64,000 bases of DNA from Pseudomonadota bacterium. GTDB taxonomy: Bacteria; Pseudomonadota; Gammaproteobacteria; Steroidobacterales; Steroidobacteraceae. Location of the stretch: NCBI GenBank assembly GCA_021843755.1, contig JAKBWB010000005.1, forward strand, positions 140,604-204,603, given 5' to 3'. Below, one piece after another: positions 20,210-29,940 of the stretch (positions within the stretch are counted from its first letter, which is position 1; every line of letters starts with the position of its first letter). Made by a program: the position numbers and the translations under genes. The notes under the pieces are model-generated. The model was given only the letters and a program-made list of their open reading frames with translations, did not search any database and was not told where the DNA came from.

Positions 20210-21643
20210 ATGCCCGGATGGAACGACCTGACGGCCGCGCTGCGCCGGCCCTCGATGCAGATCGCGCTCATCGTGGCGAGCGCGATGTTCATGCAAAACC
20301 TCGACTCGACGATCATCGTCACGGCGCTGCCGGCCATGGCGCACAGCTTCGCCACCACCGAGAGCCGGGTGAGCGAAGGCATCACCGGATATGCGCTTGC
20401 CGCCGCGGTCTGCATCCCCTCGAGCGCGTGGCTGGCCGACCGGATCGGGACCCGGACCCTGTTCTGCGGCGCGATCGTGCTGTTCACCCTGGCCTCGATG
20501 GCCTGCGGCCTGTCGCATGATTTCCCGGCGTTCATCGCCGCGCGTCTGGTGCAAGGCGGCTCGGCGGCGATGATGTCGCCGGTCGGGCGGTTGATCGTGC
20601 TGCGCAACACCGCCAAGCACGAGATGATGGGCACGCTCTCGGCGCTGGTGTGGCCGGCGCTGCTCGCGCCGGTCATCGGGCCGGCGCTCGGCGGTTTCAT
20701 CACCGAGGCGCTCAACTGGCGCTGGATCTTCTATGTCAACGTGCCGATCGGCGTGCTCGCCATGGGGCTGGTGCTTGCGCTCATTCCCAACCACAAGGAA
20801 AGCGAGCGCACCGCGTTCGATATCCGCGGCTTCCTGCTGTTGGCGCTCGCCGTCGGCTGTCTCAGCGCCGGGCTCGACATGCTCGGCGGCAAGCACATCG
20901 AGGCGTGGCTCGCGATCGGATTGCTCGCCGCGGCCGGCGCCGCCGGCTACGCCGCGCTGCGCCACCTCGCATCGGCGCCGGCGCCGCTGATCCGGCTCGA
21001 TGTGATGCGCAGACCCGCGTTCCGCGTCGCAACGCTCTCCGGGGGCGGTCTGACGCGCGCGGCGATCAGCGCCACGCCGTTTCTGCTGCCGCTCATGCTC
21101 GAGTTGGTCTACGGCCTGACACCGTTGCAGGCCGGGGTGCTGCTGCTGGTGTACATGCTGGCGAATCTGCTGATGAAGACCCTGACCAATCCCATCATCC
21201 GCCGCTTCGGACTGCGCTCGGTGCTGATCGTCAACGGCGCGATCACCGCCGCCGGCATCGCGGCCTGCGCGTGGATCTCGCCGCAGCTGCCGATGGCGCT
21301 GACCGTGATCATCCTGCTGTTCGCCGGCGCCAGCCGCTCGATGCAGTTCACCGCGATCACGTTCACCACGTTCGCCGAGGTGAGCGCCGAGGAGCGCGCG
21401 CCGGCGAGCGTCCTGTCATCGCTCACCCAGCAGATCAGCACGGCCGCGGGCGTGGCGAGCGCGGCGCTGATCCTGAACTTCTCGCGCCTGCTGCGTCATG
21501 GCAGCGCACTCGGCGCGCTCGACTTTCGCGTCGCGCTCACCTTGATGGCCGCGCTCGCGGTGTTCGGTTTGATCGGCTACGCGAGCCTGCCGAAGGACAC
21601 CGGCGCGGAGCTCAGCGGGCGGGGCCGCGTCGCGGCCTCCTGA
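20210..21643 (+). CDS. MFS multidrug exporter, DHA2 (EmrB-like) family
   Basis: 477 residues, highly hydrophobic, with about 14 predicted membrane segments. Typical DHA2 marks are LDSTIIVTALPAMAHSF in helix 1, the loop motif WLADRIGTR, and motif C-like ALLAPVIGPALGGFI in helix 5, with NWRWIFYVNVPIG after it. It should be an inner-membrane proton-coupled exporter of drugs or metabolites. No EmrA-like adaptor is nearby. The ATG at 20210 gives the usual short N-terminus; the frame is open for another 70 codons upstream. It ends 10 bases from the convergent OPT gene. Confidence 0.88.
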   Translation: MPGWNDLTAALRRPSMQIALIVASAMFMQNLDSTIIVTALPAMAHSFATTESRVSEGITGYALAAAVCIPSSAWLADRIGTRTLFCGAIVLFTLASMACGLSHDFPAFIAARLVQGGSAAMMSPVGRLIVLRNTAKHEMMGTLSALVWPALLAPVIGPALGGFITEALNWRWIFYVNVPIGVLAMGLVLALIPNHKESERTAFDIRGFLLLALAVGCLSAGLDMLGGKHIEAWLAIGLLAAAGAAGYAALRHLASAPAPLIRLDVMRRPAFRVATLSGGGLTRAAISATPFLLPLMLELVYGLTPLQAGVLLLVYMLANLLMKTLTNPIIRRFGLRSVLIVNGAITAAGIAACAWISPQLPMALTVIILLFAGASRSMQFTAITFTTFAEVSAEERAPASVLSSLTQQISTAAGVASAALILNFSRLLRHGSALGALDFRVALTLMAALAVFGLIGYASLPKDTGAELSGRGRVAAS

Positions 21644-21653
21644 GACGCGCGCC

Positions 21654-23648
21654 TCAGGCGCGCACCAGCCGCCCGACCCAGCGATACAGCACGAGCACCA
21701 CGGCCGCGAACGTCACGCCGCCGAGCCACATCGCGGCGGCATGGAAATCCTTCCCGACCAGCGCGATCGGCTCGGGCCGGCCGCTGAATACCACCACGCC
21801 GGCATAGATCACCCCGAGCAGGCTCTCCCCGACGATCAGTCCCGAGGCCAGCAGCACGCCGAGCTGTTTGATCGCAGCCCCGCGCGGCTTGGCGTCCGCG
21901 CTGCGGTTGAACCACCAGCCCACGAGCGCGCCCACGGTGATCATCAGCGTCGTGGAAGGCGGCAGATAGATCCCCAGGCCCACGGCGAGCGGCGGCAGGC
22001 GCACGGTCTTGAATGCGCGCCCGAGACCCGCATCGAGCGCGATCATGAGCGCACCGATCCCGAAGCCGACCGTGATCGCGCTCCAGTCGATGTTGTGCTG
22101 GATCACGCCCTGGGCGAGTGCCGAAATCAGCCCGGCCTGCGGGGCGGGCAGCGCCCGCGCGGGATTGACGCCGGGCGTGCCGAGAAAGCCGTAGGCATGA
22201 TTGAGCAGATCGAGCACCGGCGGGATGACCAGCGCCCCGGCGATGACACCGACGACCAGCGCCCACTGCTGCTTGGCGGGCGTCGCATCGACCAGCTGCC
22301 CGGTCTTCAGATCCTGCAGATTGTTGTTGGCGATGGAGGCCACCGCGAATACCACCGACGTCACGAACAGCGCAAAGGCCACCAGCGCCCGGCCGGCCGT
22401 TGCCGGCAGGCCGAGCCTGATTCCCGCCACCAGCAACAGCGCAAACACCACCACGACGAGGATGCCGATCCCCGAGAGCGGACTGTTGGATGAGCCGATC
22501 AGGCCGGCCATGTAGCCGCACACGGTCGAGACCAGAAAGCCCATCAGGGCGACGAAGATCACCCCTCCGATCGCAAGCCCCCAGGCATCGGCCCCGAGTC
22601 CGCTGAGGTGGCTGAAGTGCCACAGCAGCCAGATCACCGGGACCAGACAGGCGAGCGAAATCAGCCCGACGGTGCCGATCGGTATGTCCTGTTCGGTGCG
22701 CGGCAGCAGATGTCCCTGGCCGCCCCGGCGCGCCCGCGAGGAGGCCATCGCTCCGGCAAGCCCCTTGATGACCGGCTTGATCAGCATGGCGAGCGTCCAC
22801 ACCGCGGCGATGCCGATCGCCCCCGCCCCGACGAAGCGCACGTAATGATCCCACGCGCCTTGCGCAGCAGCGGCGGGCGAGCCTCCCGCCGCGTGGGTGA
22901 GCAGGAAGTGCGGTACGGCCCAGCCCCACCCGATCAGCGCCCCGACGAATATCGCCACGCCCACGGCCGGTCCGACCAGATGACCGATGGCGAACAGGGC
23001 GAACGACAAGCTGAAATCGAAGCCGCTCGCGGCTCGTGTCCGGCCGATGTGAAAATAACGGGCGAGGTCGCTGGCGAAGATCTGGGTCTGCACCACCACG
23101 TAGAACGCCGCCGAGACCAGCGCACCGACCACGACAGCCTTCAGCCCCGCCCCGCCCGTCTCGACCGCCTCGACGTCCGCATTCTGGGCCTGGCCGGAGC
23201 CGACCTTGAGCACCTCGGCGCAGGCCACCCCTTCCGGGTAGGGCAGGTCCGAGTCCGTCACCAGCGCCCGGCGCAGCGGGATGGTGTACATCACCCCCAG
23301 AATGCCGCCGGCGGCACACACCGTGAAGGACATCCAGAACGGAAAGCCGGTCCACCAGCCGACGATCACCAGGCCGGGCAGCACGAAGATGATGCTCGAG
23401 AGCGTGCCGGCCGCGGACGCCACGGTCTGTACGATGTTGTTCTCCTGTATGGTCGCGTCCTTGAACGCACGCAGGATGCCCATCGAGATCACCGCCGCCG
23501 GGATCGATGTCGAGAAGGTGATGCCGGCCTTCAGACCGAAGTAGACGTTGGCTGCGGTGAATGCCAGGGTGATCAGCACCCCGATGACCATGCCGCGGAA
23601 GGTGAACTCGCCGTGCGACCCGGCGCGCTGCGGTGCGGGTGTATTCAC
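21654..23648 (-). CDS. OPT family oligopeptide/metal-chelate transporter
   Basis: About 664 residues with some 15-16 membrane segments. The OPT pattern is clear: FTFRGMVIGVLITLAFTAANVYFGLKAG at the N-terminus, then SSNSPLSGIGI in the middle, and an IYLPPSTT segment near the C-terminus. Members carry peptides or metal-siderophore chelates inward with protons. No ATG fits the N-terminus. I place the start at GTG 23648 (VNTPAPQ) behind an A/G-rich stretch; a TTG at 23702 is the longer option. It stands alone, divergent from pstS. Confidence 0.88.
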   Translation of the reverse strand: MNTPAPQRAGSHGEFTFRGMVIGVLITLAFTAANVYFGLKAGITFSTSIPAAVISMGILRAFKDATIQENNIVQTVASAAGTLSSIIFVLPGLVIVGWWTGFPFWMSFTVCAAGGILGVMYTIPLRRALVTDSDLPYPEGVACAEVLKVGSGQAQNADVEAVETGGAGLKAVVVGALVSAAFYVVVQTQIFASDLARYFHIGRTRAASGFDFSLSFALFAIGHLVGPAVGVAIFVGALIGWGWAVPHFLLTHAAGGSPAAAAQGAWDHYVRFVGAGAIGIAAVWTLAMLIKPVIKGLAGAMASSRARRGGQGHLLPRTEQDIPIGTVGLISLACLVPVIWLLWHFSHLSGLGADAWGLAIGGVIFVALMGFLVSTVCGYMAGLIGSSNSPLSGIGILVVVVFALLLVAGIRLGLPATAGRALVAFALFVTSVVFAVASIANNNLQDLKTGQLVDATPAKQQWALVVGVIAGALVIPPVLDLLNHAYGFLGTPGVNPARALPAPQAGLISALAQGVIQHNIDWSAITVGFGIGALMIALDAGLGRAFKTVRLPPLAVGLGIYLPPSTTLMITVGALVGWWFNRSADAKPRGAAIKQLGVLLASGLIVGESLLGVIYAGVVVFSGRPEPIALVGKDFHAAAMWLGGVTFAAVVLVLYRWVGRLVRA

Positions 23649-23868
23649 TTTGAATTTCTTTCGATGGCGAGATTCCGCGCCGCCCTCGCGCGGAGCCCCC
23701 AAGGGGCGGCACCTTAACCGATTCGCGCCGAGGTGTCTGCCGCGGCGCGCGCCGGTCCCGCCGCGCAGCGCGGCTGCACCGCCGGGCCGGTGGGGGCCGT
23801 AACGTGAAAGTCGTTCCGAAAAGTTTCTTATCTATTTGTTTTGTAATGATTTTTTAATCTGGCGCGGC
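23649..23868. other. Divergent intergenic region upstream of pstS
   Basis: I see no gene in these 220 bases between the OPT and pst genes. The half nearer pstS (23815-23858) is strikingly AT-rich for this genome, as expected next to a promoter. Confidence 0.4.
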
Positions 23869-23902
23869 CTGTCATATCAGTGTCACATTGCCGACGTAGA
23901 GT
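23869..23902 (+). promoter_or_regulatory. Pho box and -10 of the pst operon
   Basis: CTGTCATATCAGTGTCAC (23869-23886) is two 7-bp direct repeats, CTGTCAT and GTGTCAC, 11 bases apart: the PhoB half-site arrangement. TAGAGT (23897-23902) lies 10 bases later, where a PhoB-dependent -10 should be. Phosphate-starvation control by PhoB is therefore predicted. Confidence 0.8.
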
Positions 23903-23945
23903 ACGCGTCGATGGCACCCTCCCACATGCAATCGGAGATCACCCT

Positions 23946-25025
23946 TTGAGCACGAAAAATACCGCTCGCCGCTGGAGCGCTTCCCTGGTGCTGGCGAGCC
24001 TCCTCGCCCTGGGCGCAATGACGGCCGGCCACGCCGCAATGGCCGAGGAGCGGTTGCTCGAGACCGGCTCCTCGCTGCTGTATCCGCTGTTCAACCTGTG
24101 GGTTCCGGTCTACGGCAAGACTCATCCGGGCGTGCAGATCACCACCGAATCCACCGGCAGCGGCACGGGCATCTCCGAGGCGGCCTCGGGGATTGCGCAG
24201 ATCGGCGCCTCGGATGCCTACATGAGCGATTTCATGGTGCGCCGGCATCCGGGCATTCTGAACATTCCGCTCGCGATCTCCTCGCAGATGGTCAATTACA
24301 ACATCCCGGGCTTGAACGGCGTTCACCTGCGCCTCAGCGGCCCGGTGCTCGCGGCCATGTACACCGGAACGATCCGCTACTGGAACGCTCCGGCGATCCA
24401 GCGGCTCAACCCCGGGGTGCGCCTGCCGCACAAGCAGATCGTGCTGATCCACCGCACGGACGGCAGCGGCGACACCTTCATCTTCTCCCAGTACCTGTCC
24501 TTCAGCACGCCCTCCTGGAACAACTCGGTGGGCTACGGCACCACGATCAGCTGGCCGCCGGTCGAAGGCGGTGTCGGCGCGGAAGGCAACCCGGGCATGG
24601 TCGATGCCTGCAAGGGCACGCCGTATTCCATCGCCTACATCGGCATCAGCTACAAGAAATACACGCAAGCGGCCGGGCTCGGCGAGGCGCTGCTCGAGAA
24701 CCGCAGCGGCCACTTCGTCCTGCCGACCCCCCAGACGATCCAGGCCGCCGTCAATGCCACCGCGTCCCACACGCCGGCCGATGAGCGCACCAGCCTGATC
24801 TTCGCCCCGGGGGCTGATTCGTACCCGATCATCAATTACGAGTACGCCATCGTGAATGCCCGGCAGCCGAACCCGGCCACCGCACAGGCCTTGAAGCAGT
24901 TCTTCGAGTGGGCCCTGAGCCCCGATGGCGGGAACGCGCCGCGGTTCATGCAGCAAGTGGGCTTCGTGTCGCTGCCGCCGGCGATCGTGCGTCTCAGCGA
25001 GGCGCAGATCGCCAAGATCCACTGA
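23946..25025 (+). CDS. pstS: Phosphate ABC transporter substrate-binding protein PstS
   Basis: 359 residues. A signal peptide ends near AMAEE. The phosphate-binding loops are seen as ETGSSLLYPLF, ESTGSGTGI, IGASDAYM and RTDGSGDTFIFSQYL, the last being the classic PstS phosphate loop. It is a periplasmic protein delivering phosphate to PstCA. I take TTG 23946 as the start because GGAG lies 8 bases upstream and it gives the signal peptide; the frame opens further up at 23880, but that is inside the Pho box. It is the first gene of the PhoB-controlled operon. Confidence 0.92.
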   Translation: MSTKNTARRWSASLVLASLLALGAMTAGHAAMAEERLLETGSSLLYPLFNLWVPVYGKTHPGVQITTESTGSGTGISEAASGIAQIGASDAYMSDFMVRRHPGILNIPLAISSQMVNYNIPGLNGVHLRLSGPVLAAMYTGTIRYWNAPAIQRLNPGVRLPHKQIVLIHRTDGSGDTFIFSQYLSFSTPSWNNSVGYGTTISWPPVEGGVGAEGNPGMVDACKGTPYSIAYIGISYKKYTQAAGLGEALLENRSGHFVLPTPQTIQAAVNATASHTPADERTSLIFAPGADSYPIINYEYAIVNARQPNPATAQALKQFFEWALSPDGGNAPRFMQQVGFVSLPPAIVRLSEAQIAKIH

Positions 25026-25137
25026 CGCAACGTCTCCCTCGAAGCCGGCGTCCACCACACGGATGAGGTGCGATGCCGGCTTCGTTCTGCCACGAATCCG
25101 TTGCATCGAGGCAGCCGAGCGGCCATCCTTGCCCGCC

Positions 25138-26106
25138 ATGAAGTTCAGAGCCTGGCTCGCCATCGTGGCGGGCATCCTGCCCCTGGCGCTCATCGCCATC
25201 GTGGCGTTCCTGGCCATCTATTCGTGGCCCGCCATGCATTTCAATGGCTTCGGCTTCGTCACGCGCGACACCTGGAGGCTCGGCAATCTCTATGCCAACC
25301 CGGTCGTGGTGCACGGCACGCAGATCCCGCGCGGCGCGACCTACGGCATACTCTTCCTGATCGTCGGCACGCTGCTGTCGACCGCGATCGCGCTGCTGAT
25401 CGCCCTGCCGCTCGGGGTGGGCGCGGCGATCTTCCTCGCCGAAGTGATCCCCGATGCGCTGCGCACCTGGATATCGTTCTTCGTCGAGCTGCTGATGGCC
25501 ATCCCGAGCGTGGTGTTCGGGCTGTGGGGCTACGTGGTGGTGATCCCGTTCCTGGGGCAGCACTTGTACCCGGCGCTCGCCCACACTCTCGGCCGAGTCA
25601 TTCCGATCTTCGGCGAGCCGAGCGGCAGCGGCTATGGCCTGCTCACCGCCGGTGTCGTGCTCTCGCTGATGATAGTGCCGATCATCGCCGCCACGCTGCG
25701 CGATGCCCTGGTCAGCCAGCCGAGCTCGCTGCGCGAGGCGGCGCTCGGGCTCGGCGCGACGCGCTTCGAGGCGCTGTGGAAGGTGATGTTGCCCGGTACG
25801 CGCAAGACGCTGATCGGGGCCACGTTCCTTGCGCTCGGCCGGGCGCTCGGGGAGACCATGGCGGTGCTGATGGTCAGCGGCAACGCGCTGAACATCCTGC
25901 CGCACCGCATCTATGATCCGATCTCGACGATGGCCGCGTTCATCGTCTCGCAACTCGACAGCGCGCTGCAGGATCCGACCGGACTCGCGGTGCGCTCGCT
26001 GGCGGAGATCGCCTTCGTCCTGGCGATCATCTCCATCATCGTCAACGCGCTCGCCCGGCTGCTGCTGCTGATGTGGAACAGCAACCAGCGCTCGGTGATG
26101 GTGTAG
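25138..26106 (+). CDS. pstC: Phosphate ABC transporter permease PstC
   Basis: 322 residues with six main membrane helices and the binding-protein-dependent permease signature EAALGLGATRFEALWKVMLPGTRKTLIG, which docks on the ATPase. GRALGETMAVLMVSGN is the strongly conserved PstC segment. It forms the inner-membrane channel with PstA. It follows pstS after 112 bases and precedes pstA by 4 bases, so it belongs to the same operon. Confidence 0.93.
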   Translation: MKFRAWLAIVAGILPLALIAIVAFLAIYSWPAMHFNGFGFVTRDTWRLGNLYANPVVVHGTQIPRGATYGILFLIVGTLLSTAIALLIALPLGVGAAIFLAEVIPDALRTWISFFVELLMAIPSVVFGLWGYVVVIPFLGQHLYPALAHTLGRVIPIFGEPSGSGYGLLTAGVVLSLMIVPIIAATLRDALVSQPSSLREAALGLGATRFEALWKVMLPGTRKTLIGATFLALGRALGETMAVLMVSGNALNILPHRIYDPISTMAAFIVSQLDSALQDPTGLAVRSLAEIAFVLAIISIIVNALARLLLLMWNSNQRSVMV

Positions 26107-26110
26107 TGGC

Positions 26111-26977
26111 ATGAGCGCCATCGCGGCGGCCCCACGCCAGATCCGCCTCTCGCGCCGCATCGTGAGCATCAGCGGCTGGGCGCTGAGCGGTCTGTGCCTG
26201 GTGGCGCTGTCGGTGCTGATGGTGTGGATCCTGTCGGTCGTGTTCGTGCGCGGCGTCGGGGCGCTGAACTTCAAGGTGCTCACGACCATCACGCAGGGCA
26301 GCGGGGGCGGACTGCTCAACGCCATCGAGGGCACGCTGGTGCTCTCCGGCGCCGCGCTGTTGCTGGCGGTGCCGTTCGGCGTGGCCGCCGGAATCTACTC
26401 GGCCGAGTACCGCTTCAGCTCCTGGGCCATCACCATCCGCTTCCTCGCCGATGTGCTGGTCGGGGTTCCCTCGATCGTCATCGGCTACTTCGGCTACGTC
26501 GCGCTGGTGCAATGGCTCGGCTGGAACTTCTCGCTCGCCGCCGGCGCGATCTCCCTCGCCATCATCAGCCTGCCCTATATCTGTCGCACCACCGAGCTGG
26601 CGCTGCGTCAGGTCTCCAACGATCTGCGCGACGCGGCCTACTCCCTCGGAGCCAACGAGCGGCGGGTCATCTTCGGGGTGTGCCTGCCGGCGGCCCTGCC
26701 CTCCATTCTCACCGGCGTCCTGCTCGCCCTTGCGGTCTCGGTGGGCGAGACCGCCCCGCTGCTGTATACCGCGGGCTGGTCCAACTTCATGTGGGACGGA
26801 CATCTGACCCACTCGCCGATCGCCTACCTCACGTACGCGATCTGGACCTTCATCAACGAGCCGTTCGCCTCGGCCAACGCGCTCGCCTACGCCGCGGCGC
26901 TGCTCGTCACCGGGTTCGTGCTGGTCATCAACATCCTCGCCCGCTTCGTGCTCGAGCGGCGGCGCCTGCGCCGCTAG
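26111..26977 (+). CDS. pstA: Phosphate ABC transporter permease PstA
   Basis: 288 residues and six membrane helices. The EAA-type loop is DAAYSLGANERRVIFGVCLPAALPSILTG, and SVGETAPLLYTAG is the PstA counterpart of the conserved GETA segment. It pairs with PstC. In most bacteria pstB (the ATPase) and phoU follow directly. Here the next gene, 4 bases on, is an aldolase on the other strand, so the ATPase must be encoded elsewhere. Confidence 0.92.
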   Translation: MSAIAAAPRQIRLSRRIVSISGWALSGLCLVALSVLMVWILSVVFVRGVGALNFKVLTTITQGSGGGLLNAIEGTLVLSGAALLLAVPFGVAAGIYSAEYRFSSWAITIRFLADVLVGVPSIVIGYFGYVALVQWLGWNFSLAAGAISLAIISLPYICRTTELALRQVSNDLRDAAYSLGANERRVIFGVCLPAALPSILTGVLLALAVSVGETAPLLYTAGWSNFMWDGHLTHSPIAYLTYAIWTFINEPFASANALAYAAALLVTGFVLVINILARFVLERRRLRR

Positions 26978-26981
26978 CCGC

Positions 26982-27680
26982 TCACGGCGGCAGCCGCTCC
27001 CCGCCGTGGCGCAGGTCGGGATCGACCGCGTCCTGCCGGCCGTAGGTGCGGAACTTCTCGATCACGCGTGTCATTTCGGAAGCATCCAACACCTCCACCG
27101 CGCCGATGGCCAGCGCCGCGCAGTACTGCGCCGCGAGATTCTCCACCTCCCCGGCGAGGCGCAAGGCGGCATCGAGGTCGGCCCCGAGGGCGATGAGCCC
27201 GTGATGCGCCAGCAGACACGCCCTGCGATCGCGCAGCGCCGCGAGGACCGCATCGGACAGGGCCTGCGAGCCGAACGTGTGGTAGGGCGCGCAACGGATA
27301 TCCTCGCCGCCTGCCACCGCGACCATGTAGTGGAATGCCGGAATGCCGCGGCCCGTGCAGGCGAGCGCCGTGGCGTAGCGGGGGTGGGCGTGCACGATCG
27401 CGCCCACCTCGGGCCTGGCGGCGAAGATGTCGCGATGGAAACGCCATTCGCTCGAGGGCCGGCACCGGCCGTGCCACAGTCCATCGAGGCTCATCAGCGG
27501 AACATCGTGCGGCTCGAGCGACTCGTACAGCCGCCCGGTGGGACTGATGAAGAACGAGCGCGAGTCGCGCCGCACGCCGACGTTTCCCGACGTGCCGTGC
27601 GAAAGCCCCAGACGCGACAGCTCCCGGCATCCGCCGATCAGCGCACGGCGCAGGACCTCATCCGCGTCCGCCTCGCTCAT
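26982..27680 (-). CDS. Class II aldolase, probable 5-(methylthio)ribulose-1-phosphate aldolase
   Basis: 232 residues of the zinc class II aldolase/adducin family: [11 protein letters not shown] for phosphate binding, [21 protein letters not shown] for two zinc His, and [11 protein letters not shown] for the third. Close relatives are fuculose- and ribulose-phosphate aldolases. Its ATG overlaps the mtnA stop in ATGA, so both enzymes are translationally coupled. An isomerase MtnA plus such an aldolase is the core of the DHAP shunt, which splits methylthioribulose-1-phosphate or deoxyribulose-1-phosphate into dihydroxyacetone phosphate and an aldehyde. The alternative, the MtnB dehydratase of the full salvage pathway, belongs to the same superfamily, but no MtnC or MtnD lies nearby. 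Confidence 0.78.
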   Translation of the reverse strand: MSEADADEVLRRALIGGCRELSRLGLSHGTSGNVGVRRDSRSFFISPTGRLYESLEPHDVPLMSLDGLWHGRCRPSSEWRFHRDIFAARPEVGAIVHAHPRYATALACTGRGIPAFHYMVAVAGGEDIRCAPYHTFGSQALSDAVLAALRDRRACLLAHHGLIALGADLDAALRLAGEVENLAAQYCAALAIGAVEVLDASEMTRVIEKFRTYGRQDAVDPDLRHGGERLPP

Positions 27681-28762
27681 GCGGCGCGTTCCGGATACAG
27701 CGCGGCGAGGCCGGCACGGCTTGCGGCGCACACGCCGCGCTCGGTGATCAGACCGGTCACGAGGCGTGCCGGCGTGACATCGAAGGCGAGATTGAGCGCA
27801 GCGCTCCCCTCGGGTACGAGGCGCACGCGCTCGAGGACGCCCGCGGCGGTGCGCCCGCTGATGTGAGTGACCTCCTGCGGATCGCGCGCCTCGATCTCGA
27901 TGGCGCGGCCGTCCTCGAGGCTCCAGTCCAGGGTGCTGACCGGCAGGGCCGCGTAGAACGGCACGCCGTTGTCCCGCGCCGCGAGCGCCTTCAGGTACGT
28001 GCCCACCTTGTTGCACACGTCACCGGCGGCCGTGGTCCGATCGCTGCCGACGATCACCAGGTCCACCTCTCCGTGCTGCATCAGATGCCCCCCGAGGTTG
28101 TCCACGATCACGGTGTGCGCCACCCCGTGGGCCCCCAGCTCGAAGGCGGTCAACGCGGCGCCCTGATTGCGCGGCCGGGTTTCATCGACCCACACGTGCA
28201 CGTCGATTCCGGCATCGTGCGCCACATAGACCGGCGAGAGCGCCGTGCCCCAATCGACGCATGCCAGCCAACCGGCGTTGCAGTGCGTGAGGACGTTGAT
28301 GCGCCGGCGCGCCTGCTGCGCCAGCGCGCGGATGATCTCGGCGCCGTGCAGGCCGATCGCGTGACACTGCGCGACATCCTCCTCGCAAATGCGCCCCGCC
28401 TCGGCGAACGCCGCGGCCGCCCGATCCCCCGGCGGCAGATGCGCAATGGCCGCGCGCACCCGCTCGAGCGCCCAAGCAAGATTCACGGCCGTCGGTCGCG
28501 TCGCGCGCAGCACCTGCACCGCCTCGGCGATCCTCGCCTCCGAGGGGTCTTGACGCAGCGCCAGCGCCAGCCCGTAGGCCGCCGTGGCGCCGATCAACGG
28601 TGCGCCGCGCACGACCATGGTCCGGATGGCGTTCGCTGCGTCCTCGAGCGTCGTCAGATCGAGGGTCTCGAACTCGAACGGCAGACGGGATTGATCGATC
28701 ACCCGCACCGCCCCGCAGGCGAGCGGCCAGATCGTCCGATAGGGGGTTGCAGAGATTCGCAT
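27677..28762 (-). CDS. mtnA: S-methyl-5-thioribose-1-phosphate isomerase MtnA
   Basis: 361 residues. Family blocks: [17 protein letters not shown], the catalytic Cys in [27 protein letters not shown], and the catalytic Asp in [19 protein letters not shown]. It isomerises methylthioribose-1-phosphate (and often 5-deoxyribose-1-phosphate) to the ribulose form, part of salvage of the by-product of polyamine and SAM metabolism. TACAAT lies 6 bases before the ATG with no room for a leader. The downstream aldolase starts in its stop codon. Confidence 0.93.
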   Translation of the reverse strand: MRISATPYRTIWPLACGAVRVIDQSRLPFEFETLDLTTLEDAANAIRTMVVRGAPLIGATAAYGLALALRQDPSEARIAEAVQVLRATRPTAVNLAWALERVRAAIAHLPPGDRAAAAFAEAGRICEEDVAQCHAIGLHGAEIIRALAQQARRRINVLTHCNAGWLACVDWGTALSPVYVAHDAGIDVHVWVDETRPRNQGAALTAFELGAHGVAHTVIVDNLGGHLMQHGEVDLVIVGSDRTTAAGDVCNKVGTYLKALAARDNGVPFYAALPVSTLDWSLEDGRAIEIEARDPQEVTHISGRTAAGVLERVRLVPEGSAALNLAFDVTPARLVTGLITERGVCAASRAGLAALYPERAA

Positions 28763-28768
28763 GCGGCA

Positions 28769-28774
28769 ATTGTA
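28769..28774 (-). promoter_or_regulatory. -10 element of mtnA, leaderless transcript likely
   Basis: TACAAT on the minus strand ends 6 bases before the mtnA ATG, so the mRNA probably starts at or beside the start codon. No clear -35 hexamer was seen. Confidence 0.35.
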
Positions 28775-29940
28775 ATCCCGCGGCGCAAGCCGTGGCAGCG
28801 CCGCGCGCACTCGGCCGCATCGCGCGGTCTCGGATCGGCGAGCCGTCGCCGCCCGCCGCGGCCGTGTGATCTGACCGGGACTCCACCGCAGAGGTGCCCT
28901 GATCCGCCGCACGACTTCCCGGCGCGCCGCTACCCTCATCGATACGCCGCGCATCCCGCGACCCGCAGGCGAACCAGCCTCCCAGGCACTGCCGCGCCGG
29001 ACGCGTGCAGTGATGCGTAGAACGCCGCGCAGGCTGACAACCTGCCGCGCTGCGCAGCGGCTCCGCGGGCGCGAGTGCCGCGTGGATTGCGCCGAGGATA
29101 TTCTCGGTGCGTCAACGAACAGACGCCCCCTCGGCATCAAGCGCAATCTCCCGCGCGCAGGGACAGGACGAGGCGACGCGATCGACTTTTCGCACCGCAG
29201 GGGTACCTCGGCGCGGATACAGGATGAATGCGCCGCGACATTCCGGACCACGATACCGCCGGGCACGCCCCGGTCCGCGTGCGAGGGTGCCAGGGTTGTA
29301 CGGTGATCAGCGCGGGCCAAGACCGGTCGACAGCCGAGTTGCGCAAATGACGTCATTACAATGAGTGAACAAGATCGGAATGACACGGGCCAATGAACAC
29401 ACCTACAAGACAAGACGCGCGCTGGCCAAACGCCTGGCGCAACACGCGCAAGCGGCTGATGGCCGAACGGCGTAAACATCACCCTTGGAATCCCGCTCGC
29501 GATGCCACTGCCTGGCCGAGCCCCGAAGCACTTGCCCTGTTGCGCCGCCTTCACCGCAGCTCGTGGCTCCAGGGGGTGCGAGAGCCTTCGTGGCAGTGGC
29601 ATTGGGCCACGGCGGCTCGCGCACCCGCGGCGCGCAAATTCCCTGCACCTTCGGTGCCCGGCGAATGCCGCGGGTTGACCGCCGCTCCGAGTCCGTGACC
29701 GCCCCGTGGGATGGCGGATGAGGCTCCGCCCGGGGCAGGTGCAACGCGATACCGGAATCGCGCCCCCATCCCGGATACGCACACATGCGTACGTTTTTTG
29801 CGCGAAGTCCCTATAGGCTATTCAGCGGATCCGGTGAGGCTTGACCTCGCCTCCGGCGCGCTCGCCGGATAGGGTTGACCTGGAATCGTGCAGCGGTCGC
29901 GCAGCCGCCGGTGCGTGATAGAGCGATGGGGACGACCGAG
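28775..29940. other. Long stretch without a recognised gene
   Basis: About 1.17 kb. Several frames stay open, but none shows a known domain or a good ribosome site. The best is 29393-29698 (+), 101 codons beginning [17 protein letters not shown], Trp- and Arg-rich and without homology that I recognise. TGACGTCATTACAAT (29346-29360) just before it looks promoter-like. The region may be decayed DNA at the left edge of the glycosyltransferase insertion. Confidence 0.25.

Noticed and set aside
17669..20965. An open frame of 1,098 codons on the minus strand spanning SEC-C, repeat B, the oxidoreductase and the MFS gene
   Set aside because: It crosses several well-supported genes and the repeat, and its product is low-complexity without recognisable motifs.
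29393..29698. 101-codon + frame in the gap after mtnA
   Set aside because: Promoter-like bases precede it, but the product is Trp/Arg/Pro-rich with no recognisable pattern. Kept only as a remark in the gap entry.
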